A stretch of 20,087 nucleotides of DNA from an uncultured Parvimonas sp. Lineage in GTDB: Bacteria; Bacillota; Clostridia; Tissierellales; Peptoniphilaceae. Within the stretch, counting starts at the first letter, position 1; each line of letters begins with the position of its first letter. The notes beneath the pieces are model-generated. The model was not told the origin of the DNA and made no database searches. It saw only the letters and a program-made list of their open reading frames with translations. Shown piece by piece: positions 15,130 to 20,087 of the stretch. The translations under genes and the position numbers were made by a program. The stretch spans positions 1 through 20,087 of the forward strand of contig CABRGI010000004.1 in NCBI GenBank assembly GCA_902470455.1, in the 5' to 3' direction.

Positions 15130-15576
15130 TTACTCCTTTTCAACAGAAACTTTAACAGTTGCTAATATTTCAGGATAAACCCTAACAGGCACAGTCAAAG
15201 TGCAAAGTGATTTTATATTTTCCTTTAATTCTATTTTTCTTTTATCAATTTCAATTTTATGTTGTTTCTTCAAAGCATCACTGATGTCTTGAGAAGTTAT
15301 CGAACCAAATAGTTTATCACCATTTCCTGTTTTAGTCTTTATAACAACTTCTAATTTTTCTAAAACATCTTTTAACTCTTTTGCATTTTTTATATTTTCA
15401 GCTTCAATTCTCTTTAATTCAGCTTGTTCTTTTTCCCAAATTTCAAGATTTTCTTTAGTAGCTTCTTTAGCCAATCCATTTGGAATTAAAAAATTTCTTG
15501 CATAACCTGTCTTAGCATTAACAAGTTCTCCTGCTTTCCCAAAACTCTTTACATCTTTAATTAAAATTACTTTCAT
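15130..15576 (-). CDS. rplI: Large ribosomal subunit protein L9
   Basis: A 148-residue L9 protein, which binds 23S rRNA near the L1 stalk and helps hold frame and fidelity. The N-terminal rRNA-binding domain starts MKVILIKDVKSFGKAGE and continues with GYARNFLIPNGLA, both strongly conserved. A long central helix (about 45-75) connects to the C-terminal domain, which begins near residue 80 with KTGNGDKLFGSIT. Its start lies 20 nt inside the 3' end of gdpP and its GGAGG site is also within that gene. dnaB starts 3 nt after its stop. This rplI position between gdpP and the helicase is the standard Firmicute arrangement. Confidence 0.97.
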   Translation of the reverse strand: MKVILIKDVKSFGKAGELVNAKTGYARNFLIPNGLAKEATKENLEIWEKEQAELKRIEAENIKNAKELKDVLEKLEVVIKTKTGNGDKLFGSITSQDISDALKKQHKIEIDKRKIELKENIKSLCTLTVPVRVYPEILATVKVSVEKE

Positions 15577-17554
15577 CTATATCTTCCTCCAATAAATATT
15601 CATCTATAGCTTTCTTTAATCTCTCAATTGCTTCATCCATAGAACAATCAAGTCTTGCTCCGGCAGAAGTATAATGTCCTCCACCACCTATTTTTTCTAA
15701 AATTAATTGAACTGAAATTTTACCAAGACTTCTTCCACTTATATGGATTTGTCCTGAAACTCTAGTTAAAACAAAACTGCATTCTATATCTAAAACGCCA
15801 AGCAAATCGTCTGCAGCCTGTGCCGCAATTAACATTGACTCTTCAATTTCTTCAGGAAATACTCCAATACAAATATAATTTCTATATGAAATCGCATTAG
15901 ATAAAACATTTGATTTTAATTTAATTGTATTGAAATTATCTTTGAAAAGATGTTTTACTGCAATGCTATCCGCTCCAAAACGTTTCAAGAATGACGCCAT
16001 TTCAAAAGTTCTAACTCCTGTTTGGTAATAGAAATTTTTAGTATCTACTACAATACCCGCTAGTAATGCTTCTGCAATTAATTTATCCAAATCAATTTTT
16101 TCAAACATATAATAAATTATTTCCGTTACAAGTTCACAAGCGGATGATGCATAAGGCTCAAGATAAGTAAGCATTGAATTTTCAACAAAATCTTTTCCGA
16201 TTCTATGATGATCTACTACAACAATTTTTGAAGTAACATCTAATAAATATGGTGCTTCTGTTGAAAGTTTTCTGGAATTATCTACCAATATAACTAAACT
16301 AGTATCTCTACAAATATCATATGCTTTTTCAGGAGAAATCATCATATTAATATATTCAGGATCTCCAATTCTAATCCTATCATAAACATTCTTAATTGTA
16401 ACCGGAACATCTTCTAAAACCATATAGCAGTCTTTTCCCAATTCTTTACAAATTGCCATTACTCCAAGTCCCGCGCCAAAACAATCCATATCAGGATTCT
16501 TATGACCCATTACAAAAACTTCTGAAGATTCTCTTATTATATTTTCAAGTGCTTGTGAAATAACTCTTGCCTTTACCTTATTTCTTTCAACACCTTTACT
16601 ATTTTTTCCGCCAAAAAATTCCAAATCTTCTCCATTTTTAAAGACGATTTGTGCTCCTCCACGTCCTAAAGCCATATCAAGAGCAGTTTGGGCTTCCTTA
16701 TATCTTTCAAAAGGATTATTTCCTCCAAGTCCAACACCAATACTCAAAGTAGGTTTTATTTTTCCGGAAACCTCTATAGCTTTTAATTTTTCCATTACAC
16801 TGAATTTATCATTTTTTATCTTTTGTAAAATTGTATTATTTGAGATTACAATATATTTCCCTGAATCGTATTTTCTTACAATTGCACCCAAACTTGAAAA
16901 ATAACTTATTATAGTCTTATCCATTTCAGCAAGCAATAGAGTCCTAAAATCCTCTTTAGTGTTACTTCTTACATCCTCATAATTGTCTATATAAACTAAT
17001 ATTGAATTTAAAGCTTCATCTTCATATTGCTTTTGAAGTTTTGAAAACTCTAAATTATCTATCAAATAGATAATTACATTTACATCGCCATTATCTTCGT
17101 CTTTAACTACATTATAATAAACTTTATAATTAAATCTTTCTGTTTCCCAATTTACTTTTCCAGCACCTTTTTTCAGAACTTCTGCAATATCAAAATTTGA
17201 AATTTCTGAATTTATATCAATTCCTACAATATCTTGCCCTGAAAAAAGTTCAGAAAACTCCGGACTATACCATTTAACTCTACCTTTATTATTTAATACA
17301 GCTACAGGAAATGGCATCTTATAGACCACTTCACTCGCTATATTATCTAAAGAATCTCTATATCTATTTACATCCTTTTCATATTCCTCATTTTTGTTCT
17401 TAACATAATATAAAGCTAAAACAAATGAGATAAAAGTTAATAAAAAGGATATAATCCCAAATATAAATTGAAAATAAAGCACAAAAGCAGATATTATAGT
17501 CATTAATAAAAATAAAATATAAAAATCTGATAATTTAACTAACTTCTTTCCCAT
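15557..17554 (-). CDS. gdpP: Cyclic-di-AMP phosphodiesterase GdpP (YybT)
   Basis: A 665-residue membrane-bound DHH/DHHA1 phosphodiesterase that hydrolyses c-di-AMP to pApA. Two membrane helices (about 8-50) are followed by a PAS domain (about 75-165), a degenerate GGDEF domain (about 180-310, ending RGGAQIVFK) and the DHH-DHHA1 catalytic module. Metal ligands are all present: H351, D355 and D357 in GHKNPDMDCFG, D425 in LVDNSR, DHH at 448-450, and D504 in VVDTKNF. The substrate-binding GGGGHYTSAG (623-632) closes the DHHA1 part. The classic GGDEF catalytic residues are missing, as in other GdpP proteins. GAGGTG precedes the ATG. It overlaps yybS by 16 nt and rplI by 20 nt. Confidence 0.95.
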   Translation of the reverse strand: MGKKLVKLSDFYILFLLMTIISAFVLYFQFIFGIISFLLTFISFVLALYYVKNKNEEYEKDVNRYRDSLDNIASEVVYKMPFPVAVLNNKGRVKWYSPEFSELFSGQDIVGIDINSEISNFDIAEVLKKGAGKVNWETERFNYKVYYNVVKDEDNGDVNVIIYLIDNLEFSKLQKQYEDEALNSILVYIDNYEDVRSNTKEDFRTLLLAEMDKTIISYFSSLGAIVRKYDSGKYIVISNNTILQKIKNDKFSVMEKLKAIEVSGKIKPTLSIGVGLGGNNPFERYKEAQTALDMALGRGGAQIVFKNGEDLEFFGGKNSKGVERNKVKARVISQALENIIRESSEVFVMGHKNPDMDCFGAGLGVMAICKELGKDCYMVLEDVPVTIKNVYDRIRIGDPEYINMMISPEKAYDICRDTSLVILVDNSRKLSTEAPYLLDVTSKIVVVDHHRIGKDFVENSMLTYLEPYASSACELVTEIIYYMFEKIDLDKLIAEALLAGIVVDTKNFYYQTGVRTFEMASFLKRFGADSIAVKHLFKDNFNTIKLKSNVLSNAISYRNYICIGVFPEEIEESMLIAAQAADDLLGVLDIECSFVLTRVSGQIHISGRSLGKISVQLILEKIGGGGHYTSAGARLDCSMDEAIERLKKAIDEYLLEEDIDESNFN

Positions 17555-18366
17555 TTCACACCTCGCTTAATTGAACTATAAATTCCATAAATAAAATATA
17601 CTATAAAAGTAATAGCAAAAAATATTGAAATAAAACTTAAAATATTAGCTACTATTTTATTAATAAAACCTTGAACCGTCATAATACTAATAAATGCTAT
17701 AAATAAATTTAGACAAATCAAATAAACTTCATAAAATTTTTCTACACCATTAATATTTACAAAAATCATTACAGCTAAAATTATTACACTGAAAAATGCA
17801 AATTTAGAATCAAATGGGGTCATGAAATCATCTGAATTTCTATCAAATTTATATACTCTTTTAGATAAAAACGAATAACCCAAAGCACAAAATATAAAAG
17901 AAATTCCAAAAGAAACTGAAGGATAAATCGTCATCATTTTATTCACGAAAACCTCAACACTTTCTATATTTAAAACTTCTTTATAATTAGGATAAGATTC
18001 TAAAAATTCAGTCATAACTTTTAAAAATTTTTCATAAGAATTTGCATTTAATTTTAAAAGCATGAAATCACTTACTATAAGAATAGCCATAGCAAAAGCA
18101 CTTCCAAGTAAAATAACATATCCGTCTTTATTGGCATCCATACCTTTTATCATTATAAAAGAAATAAAAATAGGTATTAATGAAGTAAAATTCCCCAAAA
18201 CAAATAAAGATAAAACAAAAAACAGTCCGGAGAATAAAACATAAGTCCTAAAGTTCGATTTCTTATATAAAATAACCATAGGCACAAAACTTAATAAATT
18301 TAAAATAGGAAATAAAATCATTCCTACTGCTAAAAAATAATATAAAAATACTTTTCTATCTTGCAT
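17539..18366 (-). CDS. yybS: YybS/DUF2232 family membrane protein
   Basis: A 275-residue, very hydrophobic protein with about seven to eight membrane segments and an extracytoplasmic-looking segment at about 100-150. DUF2232 proteins encoded immediately upstream of gdpP and rplI are called YybS in Bacillus and have no proven function. Some relatives resemble the membrane subunits of ECF vitamin transporters. Identification rests mostly on gene order plus membrane topology, since the sequence carries few invariant motifs. AGAGGT precedes the ATG. The last 16 nt overlap the start of gdpP. It is the first gene of the ten-gene operon, behind a promoter and a palindrome at 18446-18468. Confidence 0.8.
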   Translation of the reverse strand: MQDRKVFLYYFLAVGMILFPILNLLSFVPMVILYKKSNFRTYVLFSGLFFVLSLFVLGNFTSLIPIFISFIMIKGMDANKDGYVILLGSAFAMAILIVSDFMLLKLNANSYEKFLKVMTEFLESYPNYKEVLNIESVEVFVNKMMTIYPSVSFGISFIFCALGYSFLSKRVYKFDRNSDDFMTPFDSKFAFFSVIILAVMIFVNINGVEKFYEVYLICLNLFIAFISIMTVQGFINKIVANILSFISIFFAITFIVYFIYGIYSSIKRGVKWERS

Positions 18367-18414
18367 TTTATACCTCTATATCAAAATCATTTTTTAATAA
18401 AATATTCCTCAATG

Positions 18415-18451
18415 CTTTATGAAAAATCTATATTTATTTTAAGGCATAAAG
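18415..18451 (-). promoter_or_regulatory. Inverted repeat in the leader of the ten-gene operon
   Basis: CTTTATG (18415-18421) and CATAAAG (18445-18451) are 7-nt inverted repeats with a 23-nt AT-rich spacer in the roughly 85-nt leader. One arm overlaps the 16-bp palindrome at the transcription start, so a protein bound there and an RNA stem would use the same bases. The arms are short and the call is tentative. Confidence 0.3.
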
Positions 18452-18461
18452 GTACCTTTAT
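18446..18461. promoter_or_regulatory. 16-bp perfect palindrome at the start of the ten-gene operon (candidate operator)
   Basis: ATAAAGGTACCTTTAT is a perfect 16-bp palindrome without a spacer. It overlaps the last two bases of the -10 box (18460-18465) and spans the expected transcription start near 18453-18458. A site in this position is well suited to binding a dimeric repressor that blocks polymerase. The regulator is not encoded in an obvious way in the window. Use as a 5'-end RNA structure is less likely, since only one half would be transcribed. Confidence 0.5.
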
Positions 18462-18468
18462 TATATCA
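18460..18468 (-). promoter_or_regulatory. Extended -10 promoter of the yybS-gdpP-rplI-dnaB...dacF operon
   Basis: TGATATAAT on the minus strand, a perfect extended -10, lies between the upstream GNAT terminator and yybS. No convincing -35 box is present at 16-18 nt. It is the same nonamer as at the Nudix and BltD-like promoters. It would produce a leader of about 85-90 nt. Confidence 0.72.
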
Positions 18469-18511
18469 TATTTCCGTTTATAAATAAATGCGTTGTAAAT
18501 TTAATTTTGAC

Positions 18512-18544
18512 AAAGAAAAACAGCAAATCTTTCGAATTGCCGTT
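18512..18544 (-). terminator. Rho-independent terminator with GAAA tetraloop
   Basis: On the minus strand AACGGCAA pairs with TTGCTGTT (one G-T wobble). After a single T-T mismatch, two further pairs close a GAAA loop of the stable GNRA class. A T-rich tract (five T, C, three T) follows. It lies 9 nt past the stop of the acetyltransferase gene at 18554 and ends that three-gene unit. Confidence 0.83.
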
Positions 18545-18553
18545 AAAAATTTT

Positions 18554-19009
18554 TTATCTATATTTTTTCATTAAATATTTAAGTTTTGGAGTTTCAATAA
18601 CTTCATCAATTTCAAAACCAACTTTAGTATAAAGATTTTTTGCATTTTCATTAGAATCAAAAACATTTAAAGAAATACTTTTTATACTTTCATCTTTAAA
18701 AATCAAATCTATAAAACCTCTTATTGCCTCTTTTCCATAACCCATTCCTTGCTTTTTAGGATTTATTATAATTCTACCAATGTGTATATTATCTTTTTCA
18801 ACTCTTATTTGCTGAATTATTCCCAAAAATTCATCTTCATTGAATATAGAAAATACATTTTCCATTTCTTTAATTTTATCATAAGTCAATGGATAAGAAA
18901 TTCTTAGCCCCATCCACTGCTCTTGAAAAGTCTCTCCTCTATCATTTGACCATTGACATAATAGAGTAGCATTTTCTTTTATTAATCCTCTTTCAAATCT
19001 AATATTCAT
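18554..19009 (-). CDS. GNAT family N-acetyltransferase
   Basis: A 151-residue single-domain acetyltransferase. Motif A runs IGRIIINPKKQGMGYGKEAI (about 77-96) with Q87, G90 and G92 in the expected pattern. NVFDSNENAKNLYTKVGFE (115-133) supplies the motif-B asparagine and tyrosine. The N-terminal half (cysteine-tryptophan at 18-20, then a glutamine/tryptophan-rich loop) resembles RimJ/RimL-like members that acetylate small amines or protein N-termini, but the substrate is not predictable. GAGG precedes the ATG. The gene begins 25 nt after the small membrane-protein gene with no promoter of its own evident, and a terminator follows. Confidence 0.86.
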   Translation of the reverse strand: MNIRFERGLIKENATLLCQWSNDRGETFQEQWMGLRISYPLTYDKIKEMENVFSIFNEDEFLGIIQQIRVEKDNIHIGRIIINPKKQGMGYGKEAIRGFIDLIFKDESIKSISLNVFDSNENAKNLYTKVGFEIDEVIETPKLKYLMKKYR

Positions 19010-19034
19010 ATAAAGCCTCGATTAGTAATAATTT

Positions 19035-19400
19035 TTATTTTCTATACAAATAGTTTTCTGCTTTAGATTTAATATATTTATTTCTAAAACTAATAGCGAT
19101 AATTAGAGGTAAAATAATAAGAGGCAAAGAAACTGATACTCCTGCAATCGCTAAAATTTTATATTGACCTCTACCATGTAAATCTTTACTCATTCCATTT
19201 AAAATATCAGCAAAATAATTTAAAATTGCCCCATTATTTATCATTGATAACAAAATGAACTCTACAATAACTAATCCTATAAGTATAAGGGCTGTCCACT
19301 TTGCAGCAACATTACATATCTCTACTTTTTTCTCTATATTTATATCTTCTGCATTTTTAATATTCTTAAACCATTTTTTTGCTCTTTCTTCTTTTGTCAT
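19035..19400 (-). CDS. Small two-helix membrane protein of unknown function
   Basis: A 121-residue protein. A soluble, charged N-terminal part of about 32 residues (MTKEERAKKWFKNIKNAEDI) precedes a hydrophobic segment at about 34-53. A polar loop of about 35 residues, containing a histidine and basic residues, comes next, followed by a second hydrophobic segment at about 80-103 and a basic tail. I do not recognise the family. The start at 19400 is backed by AGGAG 8 nt upstream. An in-frame ATG at 19430 has only a weak AGGAT site, and one at 19463 would overlap the previous gene by 20 nt. Its place between two acetyltransferase genes in one unit suggests co-expression but not a function. Confidence 0.7.
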   Translation of the reverse strand: MTKEERAKKWFKNIKNAEDINIEKKVEICNVAAKWTALILIGLVIVEFILLSMINNGAILNYFADILNGMSKDLHGRGQYKILAIAGVSVSLPLIILPLIIAISFRNKYIKSKAENYLYRK

Positions 19401-19443
19401 ATCTGATTCTCCTGTAAATTTATATTTCATATATCCTAAAGTT

Positions 19444-19899
19444 TTAGTATTGCATATCACCATTTTCTACGAAACCAAAGGAACGATACAGTTCTCTAGC
19501 TATTTTATTATCGGGTTCATAAGACAACCAACAATATTCCGCTTTACCACAAGGAAAAGATTTAATAAAATCTAAAGCAAGTAGTATAGCTTCTTTTCCA
19601 AAACCTTTTTGTTGATAAGTTTCATCAATCATCAAACGCCAAAGATTATAATTTCCCTTTGCTATATTTGGAACATTTTCCCAAGTTTCATCCACATCAT
19701 AACCAATCATTAAAAAACCAACAGGTATATCGTCATCATAGATTCCAAATGGAAAAGCAACTCCCTTTGCAGTAATAGTTAAATATGCTTCAATAATGCT
19801 TACATCATTAGATGCAACAAAATTTTTTTGCGATTCAGATACCTTTAATTTAAGTATTTCCCATATATTTTTTCCATTTATTTTTTCTAAATGAAGCAT
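19444..19899 (-). CDS. BltD/PaiA-like polyamine-type N-acetyltransferase
   Basis: A 151-residue GNAT enzyme. The N-terminal EILKLKVSESQKNFVASN (14-31) and the GF-x-MIGYD strand (61-68) resemble the spermidine/spermine acetyltransferases BltD and PaiA of Bacillus. Motif A is WRLMIDETYQQKGFGKEAI (87-105), with Q96, G99 and G101. The end, EPDNKIARELYRSFGF (128-143), supplies motif B. The start was set at 19899, where GGAGG lies 5 nt upstream. An in-frame TTG at 19911 would overlap that ribosome binding site. Polyamine acetylation is inferred from family resemblance only. It heads a three-gene unit with an extended -10 promoter. Confidence 0.85.
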   Translation of the reverse strand: MLHLEKINGKNIWEILKLKVSESQKNFVASNDVSIIEAYLTITAKGVAFPFGIYDDDIPVGFLMIGYDVDETWENVPNIAKGNYNLWRLMIDETYQQKGFGKEAILLALDFIKSFPCGKAEYCWLSYEPDNKIARELYRSFGFVENGDMQY

Positions 19900-19932
19900 A
19901 ACTTCCTCCAACTTTTTAGTTATTTTATAATT

Positions 19933-19941
19933 ATTATATCA
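19933..19941 (-). promoter_or_regulatory. Extended -10 promoter of the BltD-like three-gene unit
   Basis: TGATATAAT on the minus strand lies about 34 nt upstream of the start codon and downstream of a strong terminator. No recognisable -35 box is found at 16-18 nt. It matches the nonamer found at two other promoters in the window. Confidence 0.68.
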
Positions 19942-19980
19942 TAAAAAAATAGCATATTTATATAATACGAAAAGTTTTTA

Positions 19981-20016
19981 CAAAAAAAGGAGAACATCTT
20001 AAAAGATGTCCTCCTT
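19981..20016 (-). terminator. Strong rho-independent terminator of an upstream unit
   Basis: AAGGAG pairs with CTCCTT and, after one A-C mismatch, ACATCTT pairs with AAGATGT around a very small loop. On the minus strand the hairpin ends in seven T residues (A-run 19982-19988). It terminates a transcript that enters the window from the right. The other strand has no T-run, so it works in one direction only. Confidence 0.85.
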
Positions 20017-20087
20017 CTAACAACAATCTCTACTGTATTTATTTTTCTTATCTCTTATTATCTAAAAGTCTTTGTAAATTGAATTAT
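20017..20087 (-). other. Unresolved 3' end of an upstream transcript
   Basis: These 71 nt precede the terminator at 19981-20016 and must be transcribed on the minus strand. Two minus-strand frames remain open to the window edge for only 8-10 codons before a stop (stops at 20058-20060 and 20062-20064), and the third is closed. The tail of a coding gene and the tail of a structural RNA are both possible, and I cannot choose from so few bases. Confidence 0.4.

Noticed and set aside
18367..18460. c-di-AMP (ydaO-type) riboswitch in front of yybS-gdpP
   Set aside because: The leader is under 100 nt, very AT-rich and has only short stems. The riboswitch needs a longer multi-helix structure.
2783..19899. 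Four GNAT genes as copies of one another or as parts of one defence system
   Set aside because: Beyond the short motif A their sequences differ clearly and they sit in three separate transcripts and one shared operon. There is no sign of recent duplication or of partner effector genes.
1..20087. CRISPR array, insertion sequence, prophage, toxin-antitoxin pair, tRNA or rRNA gene
   Set aside because: I saw no repeated spacer units, transposase or integrase motifs, terminal repeats, cloverleaf sequences or paired small toxin/antitoxin genes.

Overview
This is a strongly AT-rich, gene-dense stretch of a low-GC Gram-positive (Firmicutes) chromosome. Every convincing gene lies on the minus strand, so the window reads from its right end to its left. 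The evidence for a Firmicute is the yybS-gdpP-rplI-dnaB gene order, a DnaD-domain protein next to a DnaI-type helicase loader, strong AGGAGG ribosome binding sites, and extended -10 promoters of the form TGATATAAT. Base composition and gene content fit an anaerobic coccus of the Peptoniphilus/Parvimonas/Finegoldia group. That placement is an inference from general knowledge, not a measured assignment.

Layout, in transcription order from right to left. (1) 20017-20087 holds the unresolved tail of an upstream unit, ended by a strong terminator at 19981-20016. (2) 19941-18512 is a three-gene unit with its own promoter and terminator: a BltD/PaiA-like acetyltransferase, a small two-helix membrane protein, and a second GNAT acetyltransferase. 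(3) 18468-7787 is the main feature, a ten-gene operon of about 10.6 kb: yybS (DUF2232), gdpP (c-di-AMP phosphodiesterase), rplI (L9), dnaB (replicative helicase), a GNAT acetyltransferase, a DnaD-domain protein, a DnaI-type loader, an AI-2E/PerM-family membrane protein, serS and a dacF-type D-Ala-D-Ala carboxypeptidase. Adjacent genes overlap by up to 20 nt or are separated by at most 9 nt. A 16-bp perfect palindrome sits at its presumed transcription start. (4) 7670-4930 is a four-gene unit: Nudix hydrolase, EamA transporter, an unrecognised conserved protein and an RsuA-type pseudouridine synthase. (5) 4916-2745 holds a ClC-family chloride transporter with an RCK_C domain, followed by a GNAT acetyltransferase. 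(6) 2700-1374 is a single-gene unit for a DUF819 membrane protein with a near-consensus promoter. (7) 1349-1 is a YoaK/DUF1275 membrane protein, TrmL, and the start of a small L7/L12-C-terminal-like protein cut by the window edge.

The genes are mostly housekeeping. The large operon ties second-messenger turnover, ribosome assembly, helicase and helicase loader supply, tRNA-Ser charging and peptidoglycan trimming to one promoter. There are four unrelated-looking GNAT acetyltransferases in 20 kb, one wedged between the helicase and its loading proteins. I found no mobile element, CRISPR array, tRNA, rRNA or defence system, and nothing I would call a new biological system. The points most worth a second look are the palindrome at the big operon's start, the GNAT inside the replication genes, the unrecognised protein at 5676-6266, and the dyads that begin at or just after the -10 box of several promoters.
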